A stretch of DNA of 64,000 nt from the NCBI RefSeq assembly GCF_017526105.1, contig NZ_CP071839.1:1550001-1614000 (forward strand). The letters run 5' to 3'. Positions 44,284 through 52,905 of this stretch are shown piece by piece. Each line of letters begins with the position of its first letter. The stretch's first letter is position 1. A program made the position numbers and the translations under genes. The notes below the pieces were generated by a model that saw only the letters and a program-made list of their open reading frames with translations, was not told the origin of the DNA and searched no databases. The stretch is from Streptomyces cyanogenus (lineage in GTDB: Bacteria > Actinomycetota > Actinomycetes > Streptomycetales > Streptomycetaceae).

Positions 44284-45045
44284 TCAGGAAGCCCGCCGCC
44301 CCGGGTCGTGGTGTATCTCCACGCCCGCCGATTCGCCGAAGGTCAGCCGGCAGGTGTCCGCGCGGTAGGTGGCCACCGACAGTGCGGCGGTGCGCCCCTG
44401 GGCGAGGAAGCGGGTGGTGACGACGAGGACGGGCGAGCCGGGGAGGCGGTCGAGTTCCTTGGCGTCGTCCGCGCGTGCGGAGCCCAGCTCGACGGCGCGC
44501 TCCTCGCCCTCCAGCGGCAGGTGCTGCAGCTCGCGCAGCACCGCACGCGCGCGTGCCGCGCCGGACGGGGCGTCGATCGCGGTGAGGCCGGGCACCGAGG
44601 CCGCCGGGATGTAGAGCAGCTCGGTGGCGACCTGCTGACCGTGGGACATGCGGGTGCGGCGGACGGTGTGGACGGGCTCGTCCGTGCCGGTCTCCAGTGC
44701 GGCGGCGACGGCGGCGGGCGGCGTCGCCAGGTCGCTGTCGACGGGCTGCCAGGCGTCTCCGGCGGCGCCGGGCCAGGCGTGCTGTTCGGTGCCGACGGCC
44801 ACGCCCACGCGCGGCGGCGCGACGGTGGTGCCGACGCCGCGGCGGCGCTGCAGGCGGCCTTCCAGCTCCAGCTGTTCGAGGGCCTGGCGGAGCGTGGCCC
44901 GGGCCACGCCGAAGCGGGCGGCGAGGTCACGTTCGTTCGGCAGGATCTCGCCGACCGAGAACTCGGAGTCGAGTGCCTCGGTGAGCACGGTCTTGAGATG
45001 CCAGTACTTCGGTTCCGGTACCGATTCCAGCTGCGTGGTCCCCAC
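44284..45045 (-). CDS. GntR-family regulator (HutC/DasR subfamily)
   Basis: A 253-aa protein. The N-terminal winged helix-turn-helix is EILPNERDLAARFGVARATLRQALEQLE, followed by a UTRA effector-binding domain at about 90-245. DasR-like members sense amino-sugar phosphates. GTG at 45045 with GGAGGACAGG upstream fits better than the ATG at 45111, which has no ribosome site. A palindrome TTGGTCAAGACCAA overlaps its own promoter, suggesting autorepression. Confidence 0.93.
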   Translation of the reverse strand: MGTTQLESVPEPKYWHLKTVLTEALDSEFSVGEILPNERDLAARFGVARATLRQALEQLELEGRLQRRRGVGTTVAPPRVGVAVGTEQHAWPGAAGDAWQPVDSDLATPPAAVAAALETGTDEPVHTVRRTRMSHGQQVATELLYIPAASVPGLTAIDAPSGAARARAVLRELQHLPLEGEERAVELGSARADDAKELDRLPGSPVLVVTTRFLAQGRTAALSVATYRADTCRLTFGESAGVEIHHDPGRRAS

Positions 45046-45120
45046 CCTGTCCTCCGCATGAGCCGTGGTCCGGCGGTTTTTGGCGCCCTTGTTTATTAAA
45101 GGTTGTTGCACTTCTCTGCG

Positions 45121-45155
45121 ACGATAGGGCGACCGTCACCCTTGGTCAAGACCAA
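45121..45155 (-). promoter_or_regulatory. GntR promoter with overlapping DasR-like operator
   Basis: On the minus strand, TTGACC (45144-45149) and TATCGT (45121-45126) are a -35/-10 pair spaced 17 bp. The operator TTGGTCAAGACCAA at 45142-45155 covers the -35 box. Its halves TTGGTC/GACCAA resemble the DasR consensus TGGTCTAGACCA. Confidence 0.7.
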
Positions 45156-45244
45156 TCCTCGGTGCGACACGGAACGCGCGGACGGGCTGCCGCGGAGCGT
45201 TCATGAGGCGTTCGTACGCGGCACGCCGTGTGACATCGCGGCAA

Positions 45245-45268
45245 AGCCCCCGTCGTACGACGGGGGCT
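45245..45268 (-). terminator. Palindromic terminator after the ECF41 sigma gene
   Basis: The 24-bp sequence 45245-45268 is a perfect palindrome with arms AGCCCCCGTCG and CGACGGGGGCT, followed by TTTG on the minus strand. It lies 20 bp past the stop and insulates the GntR promoter. Confidence 0.8.
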
Positions 45269-45288
45269 CTGCGGGCGGGACGGTGGGT

Positions 45289-46173
45289 TCAGCGGCCGTC
45301 GAGGTGCCGGAGCTTGTCGGGGTTGCGGACGATGTAGACGGCGGTGATCCGGCCGTCGGCGATGTCGACCTGGAACAGGCTGTCGGGCTTGTCGCCGGAC
45401 AGGATCAGCAGCGCGGGGCCGCCGTTGACCTCCACGGGGCGGAAGGACAGGTCCGCCGGGCCGGAGCGGGCGACGGCGACGAGGAAGCGGCCGACCTTGT
45501 CGGCGGTGTGCAGGACCCGCAGCGGCGCCTTGGCCTTGCCGCCGCTGTCGCCGACCAGCCGGACGTCCGGAGCGAGCAGGGACAGCAGGCCCTCCAGGTC
45601 GCCCCCGGCCGCGGCGGCGAGGAAACGCTCGGTCAGATCCCGGCGCCGGCTGGGGTCGACCTCGTACCGGGGGCGCCGTTCGGCCACGTGCCGGCGGGCC
45701 CGGCCGGCGAGCTGCCGTACCGCCGGCTCGGCCCGGTCGAGCAGCGTGGCGATCTCGGCGAAGGGGTAGCCGAACGCCTCGCGGAGCACGAACACGGCGC
45801 GCTCCAGGGGGGAGAGCGACTCCAGGACGACCAGGACGGCCAGCGAGACCGTGTCGGCGAGTACGGCGTGGTCCGCGGAGTCCGGGGCGGTGTCGGCGAA
45901 CTCGGTGAGATACGGCTCCGGCAGCCACGGCCCGACGTACGCCTCGCCGCGCGACTGCACCTGGCGCAGCCGGTCGATGGCCAGCCGGGTGGTGATGCGC
46001 ACGAGGTAGGCGCGCGGTTCGCGGACCTCCGTGCGGTCGGCCTGGTACCAGCGCAGCCAGGCTTCCTGGACCACGTCCTCGGCGTCGGCGACCCGGCCGA
46101 GCATGCGGTAGGCGACTCCCATGAGCAGGGGCCGGTGCTCTTCGAAGACGTCGGTGGCGAGGTCGGCGGTCAC
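45289..46173 (-). CDS. ECF sigma factor of the ECF41 (SigJ-like) family
   Basis: A 294-aa protein. Sigma-70 regions 2 (GVAYRMLGRVADAEDVVQEAWLRW) and 4 are followed by an SnoaL/NTF2-like C-terminal domain. The ECF41 signature peptides WLPEP, GGKAKA and NPDKL are all present. In this family the fused domain replaces an anti-sigma factor. GTG at 46173 is taken as the start, with only a weak ribosome site. A divergent NAD(P)-binding oxidoreductase gene fits the usual ECF41 partner class (COE proteins). Confidence 0.93.
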   Translation of the reverse strand: MTADLATDVFEEHRPLLMGVAYRMLGRVADAEDVVQEAWLRWYQADRTEVREPRAYLVRITTRLAIDRLRQVQSRGEAYVGPWLPEPYLTEFADTAPDSADHAVLADTVSLAVLVVLESLSPLERAVFVLREAFGYPFAEIATLLDRAEPAVRQLAGRARRHVAERRPRYEVDPSRRRDLTERFLAAAAGGDLEGLLSLLAPDVRLVGDSGGKAKAPLRVLHTADKVGRFLVAVARSGPADLSFRPVEVNGGPALLILSGDKPDSLFQVDIADGRITAVYIVRNPDKLRHLDGR

Positions 46174-46294
46174 GGGTCCATCCCAGCCGACACGCCTGCC
46201 GCTGTCCACCCGGAATACCCGGCTCCGGGAGCGGTCCGGATCACAATGACGGCGGACCGCCGGCGGGCGGCGGCCGGTGACCGTGAGGTGGGCC

Positions 46295-46948
46295 ATGCGG
46301 TACGCGGTGCTGGGCACGGGCGAGGTGGGCCGTACCCTGGCCGGCCGGCTGCTGGAGCTGGGGCACGAGGTGACCCTCGGTTCCCGCACCCGGGACAACC
46401 CGGTGGCGGTGGAGTGGGCGACGGCCGCGGCCGGCCGGGCCCACGCGGGGACGTTCGCGGACGCGGCGGCGGCGGGCGAGGTGGTCGTCAACGCGGTGGG
46501 CGGCCGGGTGGCGCTGGACGCGCTGCGGGCGGCGGGTGCGGAGCATCTGGACGGCAAGGTGCTGGTGGACGTCTCCAATCCGCTGGCGTTCGACGACGGG
46601 CAGCCGCGGCTGGACCCGGTGGAGTCGGACAGCGTGGCCGAGCGGATCCAGCGGGCGTTCCCGCACACGCGCGTGGTGAAGACGCTGAACACCGTCAACT
46701 GCCAGGTGATGGTGGACCCGGGGCGGGTGCCGGGCGAGCACCATGTGTTCGTGTGCGGGGCGGACGCCCGGGCCAAGGAGCGGGTGACGGGTCTGCTCGC
46801 GGAGTTCGGCTGGCCGGCCGGGCGGGTGCTGGACCTGGGCGGCATCCGGTCGGCACGCGCGGTGGAGATGTATCTGCCGCTGTGGCTGACCCTGTTCCGC
46901 GGTTTCGGGCACGCCGACTTCAACATCGAGGTGCGCCGGGCGCGTTGA
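46295..46948 (+). CDS. NADPH-dependent F420 reductase-like oxidoreductase
   Basis: A 217-aa Rossmann protein. YAVLGTGEVGRTLAGRLL (GxGxxG) binds NADP, followed by VTLGSRTRDNP, where Arg recognises the phosphate. Similar to FNO/proC-like F420_oxidored proteins. Located divergently from the ECF41 sigma gene, so likely its target. ATG at 46295 has GAGGTGG upstream; an in-frame start at 46277 would add six residues. Confidence 0.9.
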   Translation: MRYAVLGTGEVGRTLAGRLLELGHEVTLGSRTRDNPVAVEWATAAAGRAHAGTFADAAAAGEVVVNAVGGRVALDALRAAGAEHLDGKVLVDVSNPLAFDDGQPRLDPVESDSVAERIQRAFPHTRVVKTLNTVNCQVMVDPGRVPGEHHVFVCGADARAKERVTGLLAEFGWPAGRVLDLGGIRSARAVEMYLPLWLTLFRGFGHADFNIEVRRAR

Positions 46949-46977
46949 GGGACGTACGCGGTGTGCGGCATCCGGGG

Positions 46978-46993
46978 GCTACCGGCCGGTAGC
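46978..46993. promoter_or_regulatory. 16-bp perfect palindrome upstream of hydrolase
   Basis: GCTACCGGCCGGTAGC, 57 bp before the next start codon. A second small inverted repeat GACA-AGC-TGTC follows at about 47000-47010. TetR-type operators have this form. The cognate regulator is not apparent nearby. Confidence 0.5.
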
Positions 46994-47049
46994 AATTGCT
47001 GACAAGCTGTCTACGGCGTCCGTCAGCAGCCCAGACGAGGAGCACCCCC

Positions 47050-47880
47050 ATGTCCGCCACCGTCTCCTTCAAGGTCCCCGCACCGCACGGCCCGGGCGAG
47101 GTGACCGTGTCCTACGCGCGCGTGGGCCGCGGTGAACCGCTGGTCCTGCTGCACGGCATCGGCCATCACCGGCAGGCCTGGGACCCGGTCGTGGACATCC
47201 TGGCCACCGAGCGCGAGGTGATCGCCGTCGACCTGCCCGGGTTCGGCGCGTCCCCGGGGCTGCCGGCGGGCCTGGCGTACGACCTGCCGACGACGAACTC
47301 CGTGCTGGGCGCCCTGTTCGAGGCGCTGGAGCTGGACCGCCCGCACGTCGCCGGCAACTCGCTGGGCGGTCTGCTCGCGCTGGAGCTGGGCCGAGAGAAG
47401 CTCGTACGGTCCGTCACCGCCCTCTCCCCCGCGGGTTTCTGGACCGAGGCCGAGCGGCGGTACGCGTTCACGGTGCTGCTCGCGATGCGCGGCATCGCCC
47501 GGCGGCTGCCCCTGCCGCTGGTGGAGCGGCTGGCCCGTACGGCGGCCGGCCGAACCGCGCTGACCAGCACCATCTACGCCCGCCCCGGGCGCCGTTCGCC
47601 GGAGGCGGTGGTCGCCGAGACGCTCGCGCTCGTCGGGGCCACCGGTTTCGAGGCGACCCTGCGGGCAGGCTCCGCCGTACGGTTCACCGACGAGCTGTCG
47701 GGCCTGCCGGTCACGGTGGCCTGGGGCAGCCGGGACCGGATCCTCGTGCGCCGCCAGGGCGTCCGCGCCAAGCGGCTCATCCCGCACGCCCGGCTGGTGC
47801 GGCTGCCCGGCTGCGGTCACTGCCCGATGAACGACGACCCGGCTCTGGTCGCGCGGGTCATCCTGGACGGCAGCCGCTGA
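47050..47880 (+). CDS. Alpha/beta hydrolase
   Basis: A 276-aa protein. Oxyanion HGIG near residue 38, nucleophile GNSLGG, Asp in WGSRDRIL, and His in CGHCPMND complete the triad. Substrate unknown. ATG at 47050 has GACGAGGAG about 7 nt upstream. A perfect palindrome lies in its leader. Confidence 0.92.
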   Translation: MSATVSFKVPAPHGPGEVTVSYARVGRGEPLVLLHGIGHHRQAWDPVVDILATEREVIAVDLPGFGASPGLPAGLAYDLPTTNSVLGALFEALELDRPHVAGNSLGGLLALELGREKLVRSVTALSPAGFWTEAERRYAFTVLLAMRGIARRLPLPLVERLARTAAGRTALTSTIYARPGRRSPEAVVAETLALVGATGFEATLRAGSAVRFTDELSGLPVTVAWGSRDRILVRRQGVRAKRLIPHARLVRLPGCGHCPMNDDPALVARVILDGSR

Positions 47881-47997
47881 GCGCCACCGACCGCCTCCCG
47901 TCCGGCCCGAGTTCACCTCCGGTTCGCGTGCGCGCCGCGGGGGCCCCGTAGGTGTGGCTGTGCACACTGGCCGGATCACGTCCCTGGAGGCGCAGCC

Positions 47998-49584
47998 ATG
48001 TCCCACCGTCCGTTCCCGGGCCGCCGCAGCGTTCTGCGCGGCTCCCTCGCCGCGTCGGCGGCCCTGACCCTGCCCGTGGGCCTCGGCGCGGCCCCGGCGT
48101 TCGCCCGCTCCGGACGCCCCGGGGCGCACTGGGGCGTGCAGACCGGTGACGTGACCGCCGACTCCGGACTGGTCTGGGTGCGCGCGGACCGGCCGGCCCG
48201 GATGATCGTGGAGACCTCGGCCACCGAGGCCTTCCGCAACCCGCGCCGGTGGCACGGACCGCTGCTGGGCCCCGGCACGGACTTCACCGGCACCACCCGG
48301 CTGCACGGCCTGCCCCCCGGCGAGCAGATCCACTACCGGGTGCTGCTCGCCGACCCGGACGACCCGCGCCGCACCGGCGAGCCCGTGACCGGCACCTTCC
48401 GCACCGTGTCCCGGCGGCGCCGGGACGGCGTGCGGTTCCTGTGGTCGGGCGATCTGGCCGGCCAGGGCTGGGGCATCAACCCCGACCTCGGCGGCTACCG
48501 GATCTACGACGCGATGGCGAAGCTGGACCCGGACTTCTTCCTGTGCAGCGGCGACAACGTCTACGCCGACGGCCCCATTTCGGCCACCCAGGCGCTGCCC
48601 GGCGGCGGCACCTGGCGGAACGTCACCACCGAGGAGAAGGCGAAGGTCGCCGAGACCCTCGCCGAGTACCGGGGCAACTTCCGGTACAACCTGCTCGACG
48701 AGAACCTCAGGCGGTTCAACGCCCGCGTGCCCTCGGTCGTCCAGTGGGACGACCACGAGGTGCGCAACAACTGGTACCCGGGCGAGGTGATCGCCTCCAC
48801 CGACACCCGGTACACCGAGAAGAGCATCGACGTGCTCGCCGCGCGCGCCCGGCGGGCGTTCGGCGAGTACTTCCCCGTCTCCACGCTGCGCCCAGGAGCG
48901 CAGGAGGGCCGCGTCTACCGGGTGCTGCACCAGGGCCCGCTGCTGGACGTGTTCGTGCTGGACATGCGTACGTACCGCAACGCCAACTCGCCGGACGACC
49001 AGACGGTCGACCCGCAGGGCATCCTCGGCCGGGAGCAGCTGGAGTGGCTCAAGCGGGAGCTGGCCCGGTCGCGTGCGGTGTGGAAGGTGATCGCCGCCGA
49101 CATGCCGCTCGGTCTCGTCGTGCCCGATGCGACGGAGAACCGGCCGAACTTCGAGGCGGTGGCCCAGGGCGACCCGGGTGCCCCGCTCGGCCGTGAGCTG
49201 CAGCTCGCCGAGCTGCTGCGGTTCGTGAAGCACCGGCGGATCACCGGCACGCTGTGGCTGACGGCGGACGTGCACCACACCTCCGCGCAGCACTACCACC
49301 CCTCCCGGGCCGCGTTCACCGACTTCGAGCCGTTCTGGGAGTTCGTCTCCGGGCCGCTGAACGCCGGCGCCTTCCCGGCCGGCGCGCTGGACGGCACCTT
49401 CGGACCGGAGCGGGTGTTCGTGAAGGCGCCGACCGCGTCGAACGTCTCACCCGCGGGCGGCTACCAGTTCTTCGGCGAGGTCGACATCGACGGGGACAGC
49501 GGCGAGCTGACGGTACGGCTGCGGGAGCAGGACGGCACCGTGCTGTTCACCCAGGCGCTCCAGCCGGGCCGGGTCGGCCAGTAA
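47998..49584 (+). CDS. PhoD-type alkaline phosphatase, Tat-secreted
   Basis: A 528-aa protein. The N-terminal GRRSVLRGSLAAS is a twin-arginine signal followed by an Ala-rich core and AFA cleavage. An N-terminal PhoD_N fold and a metallophosphatase domain follow, with metal-site motifs WSGDLA, CSGDNVYADG, QWDDHEVRNN and TADVHHT. It hydrolyses phosphodiesters and phosphomonoesters outside the cell, with Ca and Fe in known PhoD. ATG at 47998 follows CTGGAGG. No Pho box was identified by eye. Confidence 0.93.
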   Translation: MSHRPFPGRRSVLRGSLAASAALTLPVGLGAAPAFARSGRPGAHWGVQTGDVTADSGLVWVRADRPARMIVETSATEAFRNPRRWHGPLLGPGTDFTGTTRLHGLPPGEQIHYRVLLADPDDPRRTGEPVTGTFRTVSRRRRDGVRFLWSGDLAGQGWGINPDLGGYRIYDAMAKLDPDFFLCSGDNVYADGPISATQALPGGGTWRNVTTEEKAKVAETLAEYRGNFRYNLLDENLRRFNARVPSVVQWDDHEVRNNWYPGEVIASTDTRYTEKSIDVLAARARRAFGEYFPVSTLRPGAQEGRVYRVLHQGPLLDVFVLDMRTYRNANSPDDQTVDPQGILGREQLEWLKRELARSRAVWKVIAADMPLGLVVPDATENRPNFEAVAQGDPGAPLGRELQLAELLRFVKHRRITGTLWLTADVHHTSAQHYHPSRAAFTDFEPFWEFVSGPLNAGAFPAGALDGTFGPERVFVKAPTASNVSPAGGYQFFGEVDIDGDSGELTVRLREQDGTVLFTQALQPGRVGQ

Positions 49585-49709
49585 GGGCATCGCCGGGAAG
49601 CGGTCGGGCAGGCGGTCGTAGAAAATGCAAAAAAAGGGACGGAGCATGCTTTACCCATCGGTCACAATCAGTTCGTGATCACGCAACACCCTTCGTCCAC
49701 AGTGGCTGC

Positions 49710-51122
49710 ATGACTCCAGACATGCCTGACGTGACCCGGGCCAAGCACGGGCGGCCCGTGCACCACTGGCGGCGCGACGTCGTCGAACTCGCCGCGCTCT
49801 TCACGGCCGTGGCCGTCGCGGACGCGGTGGCGAACCTGATCGGACACGGGCCCGACGGCCCGGCCCTGCTGGTGATCTCGGCGATCGTGCTGGCCGCGAC
49901 GGCGGTGTTCCACGTGTGGTGGTCACGCCGCCACGGACACGCGCCGCCGGCCAGCGATACCGGTGCCCGGCCGGCCGCCGGGACGCGGCCTGCCGGGCCC
50001 TCCGCACAGCCCGCCGCCTACGACATCGGCGGCACGCTGTGGCGGATGCGGACGACGGTGAAGGACGAGCCGGGCTCGCTGGCCGCCCTGTGCACGGCGC
50101 TCGCCGAGCACCGGGTGGACATCCTGAGCCTGCAGACGCACCCGCTGGCCGACGGCACGGTGGACGACTTCCTGTTGCGGGCGCCGGGCGCGCTCGCGGC
50201 GGCCGAGATCACCCGGGCCGTCGCGCTGGCCGGGGGTACGGCCACCTGGATCGAGCGGGCCGACGCCCACGACCTGGTCGACGTGCCCACCCGGGTGCTC
50301 GGCCTGGCCGCCCGCACCGCCCTGGACGCCGCCGAACTACCGCTGGCGCTGCGCCAGCTGCTGGGCCGCTGCACGATCCGGTCGCTGCCCGGCAGGCCGG
50401 CCGGCGGCGGCCGCGGACCGCAGCCGGTGCCGGTCGAGGGGGTCCTGGAGGACACCGTGATGCGGCTGCCGGCACCCGAGGGCGGTGTGCTCACCGTGGA
50501 GCGGCCGTACCTGCCGTTCACCCCCACCGAGTTCGCCCGCGCGCGGGCGCTGGTGGAGCTGGACGGCCGGCTCGGACCGCGCATCCCCGACGGTGAGGAC
50601 GTGCTGACCCTCCCCGAGGGCAACGACATCACCGTGCGCCGGGTCGACACCGGGGACCTGGCCGCGGCCCGGGCGATGCACGACCGGTGCTCACCGCACA
50701 CCCTCGCCCAGCGCTACCACGGCCCGGTCGGCGACACCGACCGCTATCTGAACCACCTGCTCAGCCCCCGCTTCGGCCGCACCCTGGCCGCCCAGACCAC
50801 CTCCGGGCACATCGTCGGCCTCGGGCATCTGCTGTGGGACGGCGACGAGACCGAGGTGGCGCTGCTGGTCGAGGACGAGTGGCAGCAGCGCGGCGTCGGC
50901 GGCGAGCTGCTCGGCCGGCTGGTGGCGATGGCGGCGGAGGCCGGCTGCGCGAGCGTGTACGCGGTGACCAAGGCGTCCAACACCGGCATGGTGGCCGCGA
51001 TGCGCGGACTCGGGCTGCCGCTGGACTACCAGGTCGAGGAGGGCACGCTGGTGATCACGGCCCGGCTGGACCCCACACCGGTCGCCACCGCGCCCGGCCC
51101 CCAGCCGCCCCGGCTCGGCTGA
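49710..51122 (+). CDS. Membrane ACT-GNAT fusion protein
   Basis: A 470-aa protein. Residues 25-62 make two membrane helices, a linker follows, an ACT domain covers about 110-180 (DEPGSLAALCTALAEHRVDILSLQTH), and the C-terminal 160 residues are a GNAT acetyltransferase (VEDEWQQRGVGGELLGRL). ACT-GNAT lysine acetyltransferases regulated by amino acids are known in actinomycetes, but an added membrane anchor is less familiar. ATG at 49710; ATG at 49722 is an alternative. A hairpin terminator follows 7 bp after the stop. Confidence 0.88.
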   Translation: MTPDMPDVTRAKHGRPVHHWRRDVVELAALFTAVAVADAVANLIGHGPDGPALLVISAIVLAATAVFHVWWSRRHGHAPPASDTGARPAAGTRPAGPSAQPAAYDIGGTLWRMRTTVKDEPGSLAALCTALAEHRVDILSLQTHPLADGTVDDFLLRAPGALAAAEITRAVALAGGTATWIERADAHDLVDVPTRVLGLAARTALDAAELPLALRQLLGRCTIRSLPGRPAGGGRGPQPVPVEGVLEDTVMRLPAPEGGVLTVERPYLPFTPTEFARARALVELDGRLGPRIPDGEDVLTLPEGNDITVRRVDTGDLAAARAMHDRCSPHTLAQRYHGPVGDTDRYLNHLLSPRFGRTLAAQTTSGHIVGLGHLLWDGDETEVALLVEDEWQQRGVGGELLGRLVAMAAEAGCASVYAVTKASNTGMVAAMRGLGLPLDYQVEEGTLVITARLDPTPVATAPGPQPPRLG

Positions 51123-51129
51123 GCCGCAC

Positions 51130-51170
51130 GGCACCGCCGCCCAGCCGCAACGACTGGGGCCGGCGGTGCC
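51130..51170 (+). terminator. Strong hairpin terminator after ACT-GNAT gene
   Basis: GGCACCGCCG (51130-51139) pairs with CGGCGGTGCC (51161-51170), and CCCAG/CTGGG extends the stem inside. It lies 8 bp past the stop. Confidence 0.8.
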
Positions 51171-51184
51171 GAATCCCTACCCCC

Positions 51185-51690
51185 ACCGAGCGGCACCGCC
51201 CGGCAGAGCTGGACCGCCCCGCCGAGCAGGACCTCCGCGCAGACCGGCACCGCTCACAGAGCCTGACCACCCCGCAGGCCCGGACCGCCCGCCTCAGCAC
51301 ACCGCCTCCCGGAGCGCCGCTCCCGTAGAGCGGCACCGCCCATGCACAGCGGCACCGCCCCGCAGGCCCGGACCGCCCGCGTCAGCACACCGCCTCCCGC
51401 AGGCCCTAACCCGCCGCTCCCGCAGAGCGGCACCGCTGGCAGAGCCTGACCGCCCGCCTCAGCACACCGCCTCCCGGAGCGCCGTTCCCACAGAGCGGCA
51501 CCGCCCACGCACAGCGACACCGCCCCGCAGGCCCGAACCGTCCGCGTCAGCACACCGCCTCCCGCAGGCCCTAACCCCCGTTCCCACAGAGCGGCACCGC
51601 CCACGCACAGCGGCACCGCCCCGCAGGCCCGGACCGTCCGTCTCAGCGCACCGCCTCCTGCAGTGCCGTGACCCGCCGTTCACGCGGAGC
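51185..51690. repeat. Minisatellite derived from the PLP-enzyme 3' end
   Basis: About 500 bp of tandem, higher-order repeats fill the 520-bp gap. The block TCAGCACACCGCCTCC starts near 51294, 51382, 51459 and 51546, and a related TCAGCGCACCGCCTCC at 51643. Between them lie AGAGCGGCACCGCC(C/T) and CCGCAGGCCC(G/T) units. The last copy contains the stop codon and final codons of the PLP gene, so the array seems to have grown from that end. No gene is predicted in it. Confidence 0.85.
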
Positions 51691-52845
51691 GCCCAGTGCC
51701 TGGTCGAGGTCGGCCCAGAGGTCGTCGACGTCCTCCAGGCCGACGGACAGCCGCAGCAGCCGGTCGCTCACCCCGGCCCCGCGCCGGTCGTCGGCGTCCA
51801 CGATGCGGTGGCTGATGGACGCGGGGTGCTGGATGAGCGTGTCGACGCTGCCCAGGCTCACCGCGGGGGTGACGAGCCGGACCCGGGAGATCACCTCGTG
51901 CGGATCGCCGTGCACCTCGAAGGCGATCATCGCGCCGCCGAGCCGCGGATAGCGGACCCGGGCCACGCGCGGGTCGGCGGCGAGCCGGCGGACCAGCTCG
52001 GCGGCGTTCGCGGACGCGGCCCGCACCCGCACGGGAAGCGTGGACAGCCCCCGCAGCAGCAGGTAGCCGGCGAGCGGATGGAGGACTCCCCCGGTGGCGA
52101 AACGTATCTGCCGCAGCCGGCCCGCGAACTCCTCGTCGCAGGCGACCACACCGGCCAGCACATCGCCGTGCCCGCCGAGGTACTTGGTGGCGCTGTGCAG
52201 CACCAGCCGGGCGCCCTGCTCGGCCGGGCGCTGGAGCACGGGCGTGGCGAAGGTGTTGTCGGCGAGCAGCGGCACGGAGCCGCAGGCGTGCGCGAGGGCC
52301 CGCAGGTCCAGCTCGGCGAGGGTCGGGTTGGCCGGGGACTCGACCATCACCAGGCCGGTGTCCGGGCGCAGCGCTTCCGCGATGCCGGCCGGGTCGGTCC
52401 AGGTGACCTCCGTGCCCAGCAGTCCGGCGGTCAACAGATGGTCACTGCATCCGTACAGGGGCCGTACCGCGACGACATGGCGCAGGCCCATGGCGGACCG
52501 GGCGAGGAGGACCGCGCTGAGAGCCGCCATGCCGCTGGCGAAGGCGACCGCGGACTCGGTGCCCTCCAGGCGGGCGAGGGCGGTCTCGAAGCGGGCGACG
52601 GTCGGGTTGCCGAGGCGGCCGTAGACGGGCGGCCCGACCGGGTCGGCGCCGTCGGTGGCGAAGGCGTCGATGCGGGCGGCCTCGGCGCGGCTGTCGTAGG
52701 AGGGGTAGGTGGTGGACAGGTCGATCGGGGGGGCGTGCAGGCCCTGGCGGGCGAGGTCGTCGCGGCCGGCGTGCACGGCCTCGGTGGCCAGGGCTCTCGT
52801 TGCGGTGCGTACGTCGTCGTAGGCACCGGTGCTCGCTGTGTCCAT
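51643..52845 (-). CDS. Cys/Met-metabolism PLP enzyme (cystathionine gamma-lyase/synthase family)
   Basis: A 400-aa protein. The PLP Lys is in LHSATKYLGGHGD, with PPIDLSTTYPSY and YGRLGNPTV as family marks. It handles a C-S bond of a sulfur amino acid, as cystathionine synthase/lyase or methionine gamma-lyase; the exact reaction cannot be set. ATG at 52845 is chosen; ATG at 52863 would add six residues. The last codons overlap a tandem-repeat array. Divergent from an Lrp regulator with 60 bp between, so likely its target. Confidence 0.93.
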   Translation of the reverse strand: MDTASTGAYDDVRTATRALATEAVHAGRDDLARQGLHAPPIDLSTTYPSYDSRAEAARIDAFATDGADPVGPPVYGRLGNPTVARFETALARLEGTESAVAFASGMAALSAVLLARSAMGLRHVVAVRPLYGCSDHLLTAGLLGTEVTWTDPAGIAEALRPDTGLVMVESPANPTLAELDLRALAHACGSVPLLADNTFATPVLQRPAEQGARLVLHSATKYLGGHGDVLAGVVACDEEFAGRLRQIRFATGGVLHPLAGYLLLRGLSTLPVRVRAASANAAELVRRLAADPRVARVRYPRLGGAMIAFEVHGDPHEVISRVRLVTPAVSLGSVDTLIQHPASISHRIVDADDRRGAGVSDRLLRLSVGLEDVDDLWADLDQALGAPRERRVTALQEAVR

Positions 52846-52893
52846 GGGCGGAAGGGTGAACATCGAACGGTTCACCGGAGCGGAACACCGTGC

Positions 52894-52899
52894 TACGTT
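52894..52899 (+). promoter_or_regulatory. -10 box of a leaderless Lrp-family gene
   Basis: TACGTT lies 6 nt before ATG at 52906. No ribosome site is seen. A -35 box is not clear. Confidence 0.4.
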
Positions 52900-52905
52900 C
52901 GGCCC

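Noticed and set aside
51185..51690. CRISPR array
   Set aside because: Repeat units are of several kinds and variable spacing, the intervals between are themselves repetitive, and there are no cas genes.
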